Positions 28,469 through 38,740 of a DNA stretch of 64,000 nucleotides are shown one piece after another. Source of the DNA: Shewanella psychrotolerans (GTDB lineage Bacteria > Pseudomonadota > Gammaproteobacteria > Enterobacterales > Shewanellaceae); contig NZ_CP080419.1 of the NCBI RefSeq assembly GCF_019457595.1, positions 3,782,001 through 3,846,000 of the forward strand. The letters are read 5' to 3'. Positions within the stretch are counted from its first letter, which is position 1. The number at the start of each line of letters is the position of its first letter. A program made the position numbers and the translations under genes. The notes below the pieces were generated by a model. The model was not told where the DNA came from. It did not search any database and saw nothing but the letters and a program-made list of their open reading frames with translations.

Positions 28469-28726
28469 CTAACCTGGCATGTTGAAGATTTTTTCACGCT
28501 TCCACTGCGTAGGAGTAAATGCATTGATTGTAATGGCATGCAACGTACCACTGGTGACTTGTTCCATCAATGGAGCATAAATCATCTGTTGTTGTTTAAC
28601 CCGGCTAACGCCATCAAAACACTCACCTACCGCTACGATTTTATAATGTGTGCCATCTTGGCTCACATGAACCTCTTCTAGGGAAAGCGCTTCACTTAGA
28701 AGCTGTTCAATCTCTTTACATTCCAT
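28469..28726 (-). CDS. ibaG: BolA-family protein IbaG
   Basis: 85 residues from the ATG at 28726 (MECKEIEQLL), chosen over a longer frame that would overlap mlaB. BolA fold with VHVSQDGTHYKIVAVGECFDG and the VKQQQMIYAPL helix. It has a Cys and His (GECFDG, LHAITI) of the kind BolA proteins use with monothiol glutaredoxins to hold iron-sulfur clusters. It lies 13 bases after mlaB, a conserved position before murA. Confidence 0.9.
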   Translation of the reverse strand: MECKEIEQLLSEALSLEEVHVSQDGTHYKIVAVGECFDGVSRVKQQQMIYAPLMEQVTSGTLHAITINAFTPTQWKREKIFNMPG

Positions 28727-28739
28727 GGACTGGTAACCT

Positions 28740-29033
28740 TTAATTGGCTTCTTCGACGAAGAAGTCTTGTAAATCATATAAATCAATTAACTTTTGCAAC
28801 TGCAGTGGCGCTCGACATAACATCAAAGCACCACCAGCCTTATGTTGCAGTGCAACAATATGCAATAACATCGCGACGCCTGCGGTGTCACTGTAGTTAA
28901 TGCCTGACAAGTCTACACATTCAACTTGTTGAGCCACTAACTTATCGACCATAGGCCAAATTCGTATCACTTCTGCTTGTGATAACTCACCGCTGACAAA
29001 GCAAGTGCTTCCTTCGTCCCTAAATTCAAGCAT
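28740..29033 (-). CDS. mlaB: STAS-domain Mla protein MlaB
   Basis: 97 residues forming one STAS domain: strand CFVSGELSQAEVIRIWP, the LSGINYSDTAGVAMLLHI loop whose Ser/Thr is typical, and a final helix LIDLYDLQDFF. MlaB binds MlaF on the cytosolic side and stabilises the MlaFEDB transporter. Its ATG overlaps the mlaC stop by one base (TAATG). Confidence 0.9.
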   Translation of the reverse strand: MLEFRDEGSTCFVSGELSQAEVIRIWPMVDKLVAQQVECVDLSGINYSDTAGVAMLLHIVALQHKAGGALMLCRAPLQLQKLIDLYDLQDFFVEEAN

Positions 29034-29692
29034 TACAGCTTGGTATCCTTTTTACCTAAACTAATATGACTGCTAGTGTGATTTTCTAAATCTTCAATCA
29101 CAGAGTCTATTCCGTTTTGACGTATTAAATTAGAGATCTCAGCACTCTTGGACGAAAGTAAACTCACGCCTTCAGCAACCAGATCAAACGCCTTCCATGT
29201 GTCATCTTTTAAGCGACGAACTCTAAATTGCAACTTAATTGGTGGACGTCCCTGCTCGATGATCTGTACATTCACATCGACCATCTTCTCATCGGCAAAA
29301 TTCTTCGCCGGTTCAAACTCTACTTTCTGATTGGTATATTCAGTAAATGCCTGTGCATAAGTAGCAACCAAATAGCTTTTAAACGCCTCTGAAAAACGCT
29401 CACGCTGCTCGGCTGTACTTTGTCTTAAATAGGTCCCCATTACTTTATAGGACGCATATTTATAGTCGATATAAGGCATCAACTCGTCAGAGACTATCAC
29501 CTTAAGGTGGTCAGGATTAGCCTTAATTGTGTCAATATCCTGATGAAAACGGGCAAATGTCTTATTCGCGACAGATTCAACCATCGCATAGGGATCTTTT
29601 GTATTAACTTCGATCTCTTGCGCAAATGCAGTGACACTCACAACCATTGCCACACAAGACAGCATTACTTTCCATAACTGTTTCATAATCAT
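29033..29692 (-). CDS. mlaC: periplasmic phospholipid-binding protein MlaC
   Basis: 219 residues with a signal peptide at 1-24 (cut after AFA). It carries phospholipid between the outer-membrane MlaA complex and the inner-membrane MlaFEDB. The family pattern includes DPYAMVESVANKTFARF, ELMPYIDYKYASYKVMG, RQSTAEQRERFSEAFKSYLVATYA and the C-terminal WKAFDLVAEGVSLL. Five bases after mlaD. Confidence 0.95.
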   Translation of the reverse strand: MIMKQLWKVMLSCVAMVVSVTAFAQEIEVNTKDPYAMVESVANKTFARFHQDIDTIKANPDHLKVIVSDELMPYIDYKYASYKVMGTYLRQSTAEQRERFSEAFKSYLVATYAQAFTEYTNQKVEFEPAKNFADEKMVDVNVQIIEQGRPPIKLQFRVRRLKDDTWKAFDLVAEGVSLLSSKSAEISNLIRQNGIDSVIEDLENHTSSHISLGKKDTKL

Positions 29693-29697
29693 CTCTA

Positions 29698-30171
29698 TTA
29701 ATTATCTTTTGACTTAACGCTATACAAAAATTGGCCAATCAAATCTTCTAGCACTAGGGCTGAATGGGTATCCTCAATCTTGTCACCATCTTTAAGCATG
29801 CCGATATCATCCATAATAAAGCCTGGGGTTAGCCCTAAAAATTGCTCGCCCAACAAACCTGAAGTCAGGATAGACAAGCTACTGGTTTCTGGAAATTGAT
29901 CATACTGTTTATCCATTGCCAACTCGACAACCGCAACCAACTCTTGAGGGTCGAGACTAATATTCGTTACTCGACCAACCACCACGCCACCAACTTTTAC
30001 CGGAGAGCGAACCTTAAGCCCACCAATATTGGTGAACTTAGCATACAAGGTGTAATGGCTCTGGCCTGGCTTCACTTCGACATTGGCCACATTAAACACT
30101 AAAACTAAAAATGCCATCAAACCAGACAGAATAAACAAGCCAACTAATAGTTCAATTTTTCGAGTCAACAT
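29698..30171 (-). CDS. mlaD: MlaD, MCE-domain subunit of the Mla transporter
   Basis: 157 residues from the ATG at 30171 (MLTRKIELLVG); an extension to 30216 is rejected because the membrane anchor starts at once here. One N-terminal membrane helix (about 6-26) and one MCE domain (about 36-115) with FTNIGGLKVRSPVKVGGVVVG, and a C-terminal helix with FLYSVKSKDN. MlaD forms the hexameric periplasmic ring that channels lipid into MlaE. Confidence 0.95.
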   Translation of the reverse strand: MLTRKIELLVGLFILSGLMAFLVLVFNVANVEVKPGQSHYTLYAKFTNIGGLKVRSPVKVGGVVVGRVTNISLDPQELVAVVELAMDKQYDQFPETSSLSILTSGLLGEQFLGLTPGFIMDDIGMLKDGDKIEDTHSALVLEDLIGQFLYSVKSKDN

Positions 30172-30243
30172 ACTCTTATTACCACTCAGTTCTATACATA
30201 CCACGACGCGCGGCACATAGGTTCATCCATAAACAATATTTAA

Positions 30244-31029
30244 TTAACGGCCAAACATCATCGCCGTTAACAGAAAATCTAACGCCAGCACAGCTAAACT
30301 AGATTGCACTACCGTTTGTGTCGTCGCACGACTAATACCTTCAGGGTTGGGGATCACATGATAACCACGATAAAGTGCAATCCAAGTTACCACTACGGCA
30401 AACACCACGCTTTTAATCAAACAGTTAACAATATCTTGTCGCCATTCAACCGAAGCTTGCAATATTGACCAAAAACTTCCGCTATCGATCCCTTTCCATT
30501 CGACACCAACCAAATGACCGCCATAAATACCCACAGCGGTAAACATCAAGGCCAGTAAAGGTAAACTTATGACCCCAGCCCAAAAGCGTGGGGCAATGAT
30601 CTGCCTGAGTGGATCGATCGCCATCATCTCTAGGCTCGACAGCTGCTCGGTGCTTTTCATTAAGCCTATTTCAGCGGTAAGTGCGGAGCCTGCCCGCCCA
30701 GCAAACAGCAGCGCGGTGACGACAGGTCCTAGCTCACGAAGTAAGCTCAAGGCAACCATAGGGCCTAAACTATCTTCGGTGCCAAATCCAACCAAAATAT
30801 TATAGCCTTGTAGCGCCAGCACCATACCAATAAACAATCCGGAGACCAAAATGATCACCATAGATTGCACACCGATAACATAGAGCTGTTTAACCAGCAA
30901 CGGAATGCCTTTACTTGGCTTGGGCAGTCTGGCAATTGCCCCCCATAACATTAACCCTGCCCGGCCAAGGCCCGTAACGCTGGCTATGGCACTACGGCCT
31001 AAATTTGCAATGTGATCAGTCAAGCTCAC
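30244..31029 (-). CDS. mlaE: MlaE, permease subunit
   Basis: 261 residues. Several membrane helices; conserved stretches [48 protein letters not shown] and [14 protein letters not shown] are the family hallmarks, the EIGLMK region being the coupling site to MlaF. Its start overlaps mlaF's end by 14 bases, so the two are made together. Confidence 0.96.
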   Translation of the reverse strand: MSLTDHIANLGRSAIASVTGLGRAGLMLWGAIARLPKPSKGIPLLVKQLYVIGVQSMVIILVSGLFIGMVLALQGYNILVGFGTEDSLGPMVALSLLRELGPVVTALLFAGRAGSALTAEIGLMKSTEQLSSLEMMAIDPLRQIIAPRFWAGVISLPLLALMFTAVGIYGGHLVGVEWKGIDSGSFWSILQASVEWRQDIVNCLIKSVVFAVVVTWIALYRGYHVIPNPEGISRATTQTVVQSSLAVLALDFLLTAMMFGR

Positions 31030-31843
31030 CTAACATCTCCTTTTGGTAATCTTGAGCAGGAAAATGAAACGGCACAGGCCCATCAGGTTCTCCGCCAATG
31101 AACTGCTTTAGTTTCGGGTTATCGGCTAGCCTTAACTCTTCTGGCGTACCATGGGCGATAACTAACTTGTCAGCCAAAACGTAGACATAATCAGCAATGC
31201 CTAGTACTTCTTGTACGTCATGGGACACCACCACGGAAGTCAGATTCAGCGCGTCACTCAGCTCTCGAATAAGTTTAACTAGCACACCCATTGAAATAGG
31301 ATCTTGGCCAGCAAAAGGCTCATCATAAAGAATTAATTCAGGTTCCAACGCGATGGCTCTAGCGAGGGCCGCACGACGTTGCATACCTCCAGACAGCTCG
31401 CTAGGCATCATCTTCGACGCACCGCGCAGCCCAACCGCTTCCAACTTCATCAACACAATGCGCTTAATAATGGCTTCGGGAAGTCCCGAGTGCTCGCGCA
31501 ATGCAAAGGCAACGTTATCGAACACATTCATGTCGGTAAACAAGGCACCACTTTGGAACAACATGCTAATTCGCTTGCGCAGTTCAAACAGCTCGCCACG
31601 ATTGCACTTATGCACATCGATACCATCGACCTTTATGCTACCGTGCTGAGGCTGTAATTGCCCACCGATTAACTTGAGCAATGTGGTTTTACCTATACCA
31701 CTGGGGCCCATGATAGCGGTCACCTTCCCTTTAGGAATAGACAGGCTAACATCCTCATAAATGACATGGGAGCCACGACTAAAACCGAGATGAGTTATCT
31801 CGACTAGCGGTCTAGCTTTATCATTTACCTGTTCATTACTCAT
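31016..31843 (-). CDS. mlaF: MlaF, ATPase subunit of the Mla transporter
   Basis: 275 residues. ABC ATPase: Walker [11 protein letters not shown] loop FQSGALF, signature [14 protein letters not shown], Walker [15 protein letters not shown] loop [10 protein letters not shown]. It powers retrograde lipid transport. First gene of the operon, diverging from yrbG with 166 bases between, where the promoters should be. Confidence 0.96.
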   Translation of the reverse strand: MSNEQVNDKARPLVEITHLGFSRGSHVIYEDVSLSIPKGKVTAIMGPSGIGKTTLLKLIGGQLQPQHGSIKVDGIDVHKCNRGELFELRKRISMLFQSGALFTDMNVFDNVAFALREHSGLPEAIIKRIVLMKLEAVGLRGASKMMPSELSGGMQRRAALARAIALEPELILYDEPFAGQDPISMGVLVKLIRELSDALNLTSVVVSHDVQEVLGIADYVYVLADKLVIAHGTPEELRLADNPKLKQFIGGEPDGPVPFHFPAQDYQKEMLGELD

Positions 31844-32009
31844 AGTAAGACCTAATGTGTTCCATGGTAAAACGCCAGAAAAAGAGGCAAATTGTACGTA
31901 ATTGACCTATTGTGCACAACCTAATCGACACTATCTTGCCTCAATACTTTCAATTTTGTTCAAATCCAGCGAAAATGCGCGGCAGACTTCTAAACAATAA
32001 TGAACTTTA

Positions 32010-32969
32010 ATGCTATTTAATATTTTTCTACTGATTGCTGGATTAGGCGCCCTAGTATGGAGTGCCGATAAATTTGTGTATGGCGCTGCTGCTTTTGCTC
32101 GTAATTTAGGGCTGCCACCTATGCTAATTGGCTTAACCATTGTAGCCATGGGAAGCTCAGCACCTGAAATGTTTGTAGCTGCCACCGCTTCAATGGAAGG
32201 CATGACCGATACCGCTATCGGTAATGTATTAGGTTCAAACGTCGCCAATATTACCCTAATATTAGGACTCACAGCACTAATGGGCGCGATATCGGTAAGC
32301 TCTCAAACCCTAAAACGGGAAATCCCCATGATGTTGGGGGCGACACTGCTTGCGGGATATTTCCTATTCGATGGTGAGTTGACCCGCATCGAAGGGGTGA
32401 TATTGATGACACTATTTTTCTCTTTAATGGGCTATCTTATTTGGCATGCGGTCACCAACAAGGGATCCGATCCATTTGTCGATGAAGCTGAGAGCGAAAT
32501 ACCTGAAGGCGTTCCAACCGCTAAGGCCATACTGTGGCTCATCGTCGGCATCGTATTACTGCCACTATCGGCAGACTGGATGGTCCAAGGTGCTGTGGGT
32601 ATCGCCAAGGCATACCATCTTTCAGATCTCGTGATAGGTTTAACCATTATTGCCGTAGGGACCAGTTTGCCCGAATTAGCCGCCTGTATTGCCGGTGTTC
32701 TAAAGAAAGAAGATGACCTTGCTATTGGCAACATTGTTGGTTCAAACCTATTTAATATTTTAGCGGTACTGGCATTGCCTGCTCTTATCGCACCGGGAGC
32801 GGTGGACGCGTCTGCCAGCACTCGTGATTTTTATATGGTATTAGCGACGAGTAGCGCTTTAGCCATACTCATTCTGCTAACAGGTAAGGCTCGCCAGTTA
32901 AAGCCATGGCATGGAGGAGTGTTATTAGTGACTTTTGTCGCATACCAAACAGTACTTTTTCTATCCTAA
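32010..32969 (+). CDS. yrbG: YrbG-like sodium/calcium exchanger
   Basis: 319 residues, about ten membrane helices in two inverted halves. The two alpha repeats are GSSAPEMFVAA ... AIGNVLGSNVANI and GTSLPELAACI ... AIGNIVGSNLFNI, the cation-binding signature of the Ca2+:cation antiporter family. It lies between mlaF and kdsD, the conserved position of yrbG. Confidence 0.94.
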   Translation: MLFNIFLLIAGLGALVWSADKFVYGAAAFARNLGLPPMLIGLTIVAMGSSAPEMFVAATASMEGMTDTAIGNVLGSNVANITLILGLTALMGAISVSSQTLKREIPMMLGATLLAGYFLFDGELTRIEGVILMTLFFSLMGYLIWHAVTNKGSDPFVDEAESEIPEGVPTAKAILWLIVGIVLLPLSADWMVQGAVGIAKAYHLSDLVIGLTIIAVGTSLPELAACIAGVLKKEDDLAIGNIVGSNLFNILAVLALPALIAPGAVDASASTRDFYMVLATSSALAILILLTGKARQLKPWHGGVLLVTFVAYQTVLFLS

Positions 32970-33009
32970 TTTCACGTCAAGCACTAGCTGACAACAAAGA
33001 GAGAACAAG

Positions 33010-33987
33010 ATGGTAGATGCAAATCAATTACGCCAATGGGGACGCAATGTTATCGATATCGAGCGCAATGCATTGGATAACCTTTATCAATATGTAGATT
33101 CACTCGAATTTGCTAAAGCATGCCAACTCATTCTCTCCTGCACAGGTAAAGTGATCGTCATGGGAATGGGTAAATCAGGCCATATCGGCAATAAGATCTC
33201 TGCCACGCTAGCCAGTACAGGAACGCCAGCCTTCTTCGTTCACCCAGGTGAAGCGAGTCACGGCGATTTAGGCGTACTAAGCGAAAATGATATCGTGCTG
33301 GCGATCTCCAACTCTGGAGAATCTGGGGAAATATTGACCTTAATGCCGGTCATAAAACGCATGGGCTTACCCATTATCGCTGTCACAGGTAAACCCCACT
33401 CAAACATGGCCAAACATTCTGTGGTTCACTTATGTATTGAAGTACCAGAAGAAGCTTGCCCACTGGGTCTAGCCCCCACCTCAAGCACGACTGCAACATT
33501 GGTAATGGGGGATGCGTTAGCCGTTGCGCTATTGCAGGCTCGTGGTTTTACCAAAGATGATTTCGCCCTATCACACCCAGGTGGTAGTCTAGGTCGACGA
33601 TTATTGCTTAAGGTCAGCGATGTAATGCACACAGGCGCAAACATGCCTGTAGTGCCACAAGATATCTGCATCACCGAAGCACTATATGAAATATCAAAAA
33701 AAGGCTTGGGTATGACAGCCGTCACCGACGATCGCGGTCTGTTAGTGGGTATTTTTACCGATGGCGATCTGCGCCGAGTGATCGATGCAGAAGTCAACTT
33801 AAGAACCACTTCTATTAGCCAAGTCATGACCCATGGTTGTGTGACCGTCAGCGATGGCATTTTAGCCGCAGAAGCCCTTAAGATCATGGATGAGAAAGAG
33901 ATCAATGGCCTGATAATTACCAATCAGCATCAACAACCTATCGGGGCACTTAATATGCTCGATATGGTCAAATCAGGAGTGATTTAA
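33010..33987 (+). CDS. kdsD: arabinose-5-phosphate isomerase KdsD
   Basis: 325 residues. Converts ribulose-5-P to arabinose-5-P, the first step toward Kdo. SIS domain (about 40-185) with GMGKSGHIGNKI, GEASHGDLG and AISNSGESGEI; two CBS domains follow (about 205-325). GAGAGAA lies before the ATG. Two bases separate it from kdsC, so the two Kdo-path enzymes are co-translated. Confidence 0.95.
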   Translation: MVDANQLRQWGRNVIDIERNALDNLYQYVDSLEFAKACQLILSCTGKVIVMGMGKSGHIGNKISATLASTGTPAFFVHPGEASHGDLGVLSENDIVLAISNSGESGEILTLMPVIKRMGLPIIAVTGKPHSNMAKHSVVHLCIEVPEEACPLGLAPTSSTTATLVMGDALAVALLQARGFTKDDFALSHPGGSLGRRLLLKVSDVMHTGANMPVVPQDICITEALYEISKKGLGMTAVTDDRGLLVGIFTDGDLRRVIDAEVNLRTTSISQVMTHGCVTVSDGILAAEALKIMDEKEINGLIITNQHQQPIGALNMLDMVKSGVI

Positions 33988-33989
33988 TC

Positions 33990-34541
33990 ATGACGCATCA
34001 AGGTTTTTATGGCCCTATTACCGATACGATATGGCAAAAAGCAAAACAGATTAAACTGCTTATCTGCGATGTCGACGGCGTGTTTTCTGACGGCCTAGTG
34101 TATATGAGCAATTCTGGCGATGAACTTAAAACTTTCCATACTCGCGATGGTTATGGTGTGCGCTCTTTGCTAACCAGTGATATTCCAGTTGCGATTATCA
34201 CGGGGCGTAAATCACGCATTGTAGAAGATCGTATGACCGCACTGGGAATCACCCATATCTATCAAGGTATCGACAATAAAATGGTGCCTTACCAAGAGTT
34301 GCTAAAGCTCTACCAAGTCACCCCACAGCAAGTCGCATACATAGGTGATGACATGGTTGATCTGCCAGTGATGCAACAAGTGGGACTTTCCGTGTGCGTC
34401 GCAGACGGTCACCCATACGTGCAACAACACGTCGATATGGTCACAAATATTAAAGGGGGCCACGGCGCCCTTAGAGAGCTAACGGATCTTATTTTACTCA
34501 GCCAAGATAAGTTTGAATCCGCACACGGAATGAGTATATGA
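33990..34541 (+). CDS. kdsC: KdoB pathway phosphatase KdsC
   Basis: 183 residues. HAD phosphatase that makes free Kdo from Kdo-8-phosphate. LLICDVDGVFSDG holds the two Asp nucleophiles, AIITGRKSRIVEDR the second motif, and YIGDDMVDLPVM the metal-binding Asp pair. No cap domain, as usual for the tetrameric KdsC type. It overlaps lptC by four bases (ATGA). Confidence 0.95.
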   Translation: MTHQGFYGPITDTIWQKAKQIKLLICDVDGVFSDGLVYMSNSGDELKTFHTRDGYGVRSLLTSDIPVAIITGRKSRIVEDRMTALGITHIYQGIDNKMVPYQELLKLYQVTPQQVAYIGDDMVDLPVMQQVGLSVCVADGHPYVQQHVDMVTNIKGGHGALRELTDLILLSQDKFESAHGMSI

Positions 34542-35095
34542 ATAGAGTCACGCTGGCGATTATAGCGTTCTTTGGCGCAGCCTTAATACTCTACTGGCAA
34601 GTGCAGACAAAACGCAGCGCGAACGAGCAGATTGTCGATGCTTCCGAGCGTCCAGATTACATCGTTAACGACTTGAAAAGCGTCCAGTACAATGAGCAAG
34701 GCAATATCAACAGTCGCGTATCAGCCAGTCACATGGAATATTATTCCGACCGGAATATGACCTATTTTTCAGATCCTATTTACTTAGTCTATCCCGCTAA
34801 TGGTGATGCCCAGTGGCGCTTACGTTCAACGAAAGGTACCTTAGATAAAAATAGCGGACAAGTAACCCTAGAAAATAATGTTATCATTGATGCTATTAGC
34901 CCAGAAGAACCGGTTCAAACCATAGAAACAACCTATCTGGAGCTCGATCTTAATACTATGATCATGACATCAGACCGCACCATTCGAATTACAGGCAACG
35001 ATTTTCTGATCACTGGCCAAGGTTTGCATGCAGACCTGAATGCACAAAATGTACGACTGACTAGTCAGGTAGAAGGAACATATGAAACTAAATAA
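34538..35095 (+). CDS. lptC: LptC, inner-membrane LPS transport protein
   Basis: 185 residues. A membrane anchor at about 5-22 and a periplasmic beta-jellyroll (YIVNDLKSVQYNEQGNINSRVSASHMEYY, LRSTKGTLDKNSGQVTLENNVII). It receives LPS from LptBFG and passes it to LptA. It overlaps lptA by 14 bases. Confidence 0.93.
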   Translation: MNRVTLAIIAFFGAALILYWQVQTKRSANEQIVDASERPDYIVNDLKSVQYNEQGNINSRVSASHMEYYSDRNMTYFSDPIYLVYPANGDAQWRLRSTKGTLDKNSGQVTLENNVIIDAISPEEPVQTIETTYLELDLNTMIMTSDRTIRITGNDFLITGQGLHADLNAQNVRLTSQVEGTYETK

Positions 35096-35624
35096 TCTTA
35101 TTCTTGCTTGCACGCTAAGCCTAGTTAGCTTAGGTAGCTCAGCCAAGGACAATGATCTACTGCAAGAGGTTAAAATCTCTGCCGCTAGCCAAGAAGCCGA
35201 TATTAAGAATAATCAGATTATCTTCAATGGCCCTGTTGAAGTAACCCAAGGCTCAATAAAGATCCTAGCAGATGAGTTACGCGCATTTAGCAAAGAAAAC
35301 AGCAGCGGAAAAATTCTCGTCGCGACAGGTGATCCAGCAACATATACTCAAGTGATGGAAAATGGACGGCCAGCTTCAGCCAGCGCCAAAGAGATCCGCT
35401 ACGAGCTATCCAGCCGTACCCTGACACTGATAGGTAATGCCACCCTCGAACAAGAAGGCAGCCAAGTGACAGGTGACCAGATCCGTTACAATATTGAACA
35501 ACAGCAACTGATTGCCGAAAGCACGGGTAACGACCGAGTGATCACTATCATTCAACCTGAAAATTACCAAGAAACCCCGAAAACTCCCGCTGAAGAGCAA
35601 CCTAAGCAGCAGGAAAAGCAATGA
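35082..35624 (+). CDS. lptA: LptA, periplasmic LPS-bridge protein
   Basis: 180 residues with a signal peptide at 1-21 (cut after SSA). OstA-type beta-jellyroll: [56 protein letters not shown]. The C-terminal tail is Pro, Glu and Gln-rich. LptA units bridge the periplasm between LptC and LptD. It overlaps lptB by four bases. Confidence 0.93.
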   Translation: MKLNNLILACTLSLVSLGSSAKDNDLLQEVKISAASQEADIKNNQIIFNGPVEVTQGSIKILADELRAFSKENSSGKILVATGDPATYTQVMENGRPASASAKEIRYELSSRTLTLIGNATLEQEGSQVTGDQIRYNIEQQQLIAESTGNDRVITIIQPENYQETPKTPAEEQPKQQEKQ

Positions 35625-36352
35625 CAGATATGACATTAAAAGCGGTTAATTTAGCTAAAAGCTATAAAAGTCGCGCAGTTGTTCAAGATGTAAGCTTAAC
35701 CGTAAGAACAGGACAGATCGTGGGGCTACTCGGCCCCAACGGAGCAGGAAAAACGACCACGTTTTATATGGTTGTGGGTCTAGTTCAGAGCGATAAAGGA
35801 CGTATCTTTATCGATGAAGACGACCTCACCTTAGACCCTATGCATCTGCGAGCTCGCAAAGGGATTGGCTACCTGCCACAAGAAGCGAGTATCTTTAGAA
35901 AGCTTTCGGTACACGACAACATAATGGCCGTACTGCAAACACGAAGAGAACTCAGCAACGATCAACGTGAAGAGCAGTTAGAACACCTGCTAGAAGAGTT
36001 TCACATCACCCATATTCGTGATAGCCAAGGCATGGCACTATCGGGAGGCGAGCGTCGCCGAGTAGAAATTGCCAGAGCGTTAGCCGCTAACCCTAAGTTT
36101 ATTTTGCTCGATGAGCCCTTCGCTGGCGTCGATCCTATATCAGTTATCGACATTAAGAAAATTATCGAGCAGCTGAAAAATCGCGGCCTAGGTGTATTAA
36201 TCACCGACCATAATGTGCGCGAAACTCTCGATGTTTGTGAGAAAGCATACATTGTGAGTCATGGCAATTTGATTGCCGAGGGAACTCCTGCTGAAATCTT
36301 AGACAACCAGCAAGTACGAGCGGTGTACTTAGGTGAACAATTCAAGCTATAG
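35621..36352 (+). CDS. lptB: LptB, ATPase of the LPS transporter
   Basis: 243 residues. ABC ATPase: Walker [12 protein letters not shown], signature [16 protein letters not shown], Walker [14 protein letters not shown] and the H loop [11 protein letters not shown], all in the LptB form. It drives LPS extraction by LptFG (encoded elsewhere). Last of the lptCAB run; a long hairpin follows. Confidence 0.96.
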   Translation: MTDMTLKAVNLAKSYKSRAVVQDVSLTVRTGQIVGLLGPNGAGKTTTFYMVVGLVQSDKGRIFIDEDDLTLDPMHLRARKGIGYLPQEASIFRKLSVHDNIMAVLQTRRELSNDQREEQLEHLLEEFHITHIRDSQGMALSGGERRRVEIARALAANPKFILLDEPFAGVDPISVIDIKKIIEQLKNRGLGVLITDHNVRETLDVCEKAYIVSHGNLIAEGTPAEILDNQQVRAVYLGEQFKL

Positions 36353-36369
36353 TTAATCTTATAAGCGAT

Positions 36370-36395
36370 CGGCATAGGAGATCCCTCCTATGCCG
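36370..36395 (+). terminator. hairpin after lptB
   Basis: Perfect 11-bp stem CGGCATAGGAG with CTCCTATGCCG around ATCC. There is no T tract, so it may be a weak terminator or a processing/stability stem between lptB and rpoN. Confidence 0.45.
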
Positions 36396-36482
36396 TACAT
36401 AATTAATATTTGCCTTTAACCAATTAAGGCTACCAATAAAGCTTTCTCATTTTATAATTAGAAACAAGGGAATAGCAGTACA

Positions 36483-37976
36483 ATGAAAGCGTCACTTCAG
36501 CTCAAAATGGGTCAGCATTTAACCATGACACCCCAGTTACAACAAGCGATTCGTTTGTTGCAATTGTCGTCATTGGAACTGCAACAAGAGATCCAGCAGG
36601 CATTAGAATCTAACCCTCTTTTAGAGTTAGATGAGGAGCAAGAGGGCGCCGATAGCGACGCTCGAGAAGAGCGCAATGATAATAATGAAACCTACGAAGT
36701 CGATTACGATAATAAGCTGCAAGTTGACTCCAGCGAGGACAATTCTGGCTTAGAAACATCCGACGCGCTCACCCAAGATTCCATGCCTGATGAACTCCCC
36801 GTTGATACCACGTGGGATGAGGTATACACAGCCTCATCTAACTCCAGTTCAGGCGCGATGCGCGACGATGATATGCCTTTTCAAGGGGAAACGACTGAAG
36901 GCTTGTATGAACACCTCGAGTGGCAAAAAAATCTCACTCCCTTTTCAGATAACGATTTAGCCATCGCTACAGCCATTATAGATGCCATCGACGAACGCGG
37001 TTACCTCACGCAAACCTGCGACGATATTCTTGAAGCCATGGGCGATCCAGAAATCGAACTCGATGAGATCGAAGCGGTACTCAAACGCGTCCAGCATTTC
37101 GATCCTATTGGCGTTGCCGCCCGAGATCTCAGTGAATGCTTAACCATTCAATTAGCGCAGTACAGTGATGATACACCGCATATAGCTAATGCAAGAATGC
37201 TCATTAGTGAACATTTAGATCTTATCGCGGGTAGAGATTTTCGCCTATTGATGCGTAAAACTAAGCTAAAAGAAGACGATTTACGTGATGCGATCTCACT
37301 GATCCAGACGCTCAATCCGCGTCCTGGACTGGCAATCACCGCCAGCCGCGACGAGTATGTTATCCCAGATGTCACCGTGACGAAGAAAAAAGGTCGCTGG
37401 GTCGTAGAGCTTAATCCCGATAGTATGCCTAAAATTAATGTAAATCAGCATTATGCCGCTATGGCTCGCAGCACTAAGAGCCAGGCGGATGGACAGTTTA
37501 TTAGGGGCCACCTACAAGAAGCGAAATGGTTCTTGAAAAGTTTGGAGAGCCGCAACGAAACCCTGTTAAAAGTCACCAACTGTATTGTTGATTTTCAGCA
37601 AGGCTTCTTTGAGTTTGGCGAAGAAGCGATGAAGCCGATGGTGCTAAACGACATTGCAGAAGCCGTTGAAATGCATGAATCGACTATCTCTCGAGTAACA
37701 ACGCAAAAATATATGCACACCCCGAGAGGCATTTTTGAACTAAAATACTTTTTCTCTAGCCATGTGGGAACCGACGATGGTGGTGAGTGCTCTTCTACTG
37801 CAATACGGGCATTTATTAAAAAGCTCGTCGCAGCGGAAAACCAAAAGAAACCACTAAGTGACAGCAAAATGGCTCAACTTTTGGCGGAGCAAGGCATAAA
37901 AGTTGCGAGACGTACAATTGCTAAATATCGAGAGGCATTATTAATACCGCCATCGAACCAACGTAAAAGTTTGTAA
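36483..37976 (+). CDS. rpoN: RNA polymerase sigma-54 factor RpoN
   Basis: 497 residues. Region I is the Gln/Leu-rich start ([29 protein letters not shown]), region II is an acidic spacer (about 55-125), then the core-binding domain, the HTH for the -12 element ([19 protein letters not shown]) and the RpoN box [10 protein letters not shown] near the C-terminus that reads -24. In Shewanella it serves flagellar and nitrogen genes. It heads the hpf-ptsN-rapZ-ptsO run. Confidence 0.96.
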   Translation: MKASLQLKMGQHLTMTPQLQQAIRLLQLSSLELQQEIQQALESNPLLELDEEQEGADSDAREERNDNNETYEVDYDNKLQVDSSEDNSGLETSDALTQDSMPDELPVDTTWDEVYTASSNSSSGAMRDDDMPFQGETTEGLYEHLEWQKNLTPFSDNDLAIATAIIDAIDERGYLTQTCDDILEAMGDPEIELDEIEAVLKRVQHFDPIGVAARDLSECLTIQLAQYSDDTPHIANARMLISEHLDLIAGRDFRLLMRKTKLKEDDLRDAISLIQTLNPRPGLAITASRDEYVIPDVTVTKKKGRWVVELNPDSMPKINVNQHYAAMARSTKSQADGQFIRGHLQEAKWFLKSLESRNETLLKVTNCIVDFQQGFFEFGEEAMKPMVLNDIAEAVEMHESTISRVTTQKYMHTPRGIFELKYFFSSHVGTDDGGECSSTAIRAFIKKLVAAENQKKPLSDSKMAQLLAEQGIKVARRTIAKYREALLIPPSNQRKSL

Positions 37977-38006
37977 TCAACAACTGGAAACCGGAGGAGT
38001 GAATTT

Positions 38007-38294
38007 ATGCAAATAAACCTTACAGGGCACCACATTGAGATAACCCAATCTCTACGGAACTATGTTGAAGAGAAATTCACAAAGCTTGAACGACATTTCG
38101 ATCAGATCAATAATGTCCACGTTATATTAAATGTCGAAAAATTGATGCAAAAAGTTGAAGCCAAGTTACATCTCCGTGGTGGAGAAGTCTTCGCGACATC
38201 GGAACACGCGGATATGTACGCCGCGATAGACTCCCTGATCGATAAATTAGATCGTCAGGTTATTAAACACAAAGAGAAGCAAACTAAACATTAA
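38007..38294 (+). CDS. hpf: ribosome hibernation promoting factor (short HPF)
   Basis: 95 residues, the short form. MQINLTGHHIEITQSLRNYVEEKF, LNVEKLMQKVEAKLHLRGGEVFATSEHADMYAAIDSLIDKL and a Lys-rich tail are standard. It binds the 30S decoding region and favours 100S dimers in stationary phase. GGAGG lies 10 bases before the ATG; it sits two bases before ptsN. Confidence 0.94.
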   Translation: MQINLTGHHIEITQSLRNYVEEKFTKLERHFDQINNVHVILNVEKLMQKVEAKLHLRGGEVFATSEHADMYAAIDSLIDKLDRQVIKHKEKQTKH

Positions 38295-38296
38295 CG

Positions 38297-38740
38297 ATGG
38301 AACTTAGTACCATCCTGCGGCCGGAGTGCACAACCTGCGCCACTCCGGGCAGTAAGAAAAAGGTACTGGAACTTATCAGCGACTTAGCCGCTGTCCAGTA
38401 CCCCACCCTTTCCTCTCAAGAGATATTTGAAAGTCTTCTGGCGAGAGAAAAAATGGGCAGCACAGGTATAGGCAATGGTATTGCGATTCCTCATGGGCGA
38501 CTAACCAACATAGATCAACCCGTCGCCGTACTGATAAAGTGTGCTGAACCAATCGCATTTGATGCCATTGATAATCAGCCAGTCGATATCTTATTTGCGT
38601 TACTCGTGCCCGCAGATCAATGCGAGCAACACCTTAGTACATTAGCCGCTATGGCTGAGAAGTTAAATGATAAAGCCATCATGAAACAGCTAAGGAAAAC
38701 CCAAGATGAAGCAGAGCTATATCAGGTGATCACTCAATGA
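38297..38740 (+). CDS. ptsN: nitrogen-PTS EIIA component PtsN
   Basis: 147 residues. EIIA-Ntr fold with the phospho-accepting His66 in GIAIPHGRL. It is a regulatory, non-transport PTS protein tied to potassium and nitrogen balance. It overlaps rapZ by four bases (ATGA). Confidence 0.94.
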   Translation: MELSTILRPECTTCATPGSKKKVLELISDLAAVQYPTLSSQEIFESLLAREKMGSTGIGNGIAIPHGRLTNIDQPVAVLIKCAEPIAFDAIDNQPVDILFALLVPADQCEQHLSTLAAMAEKLNDKAIMKQLRKTQDEAELYQVITQ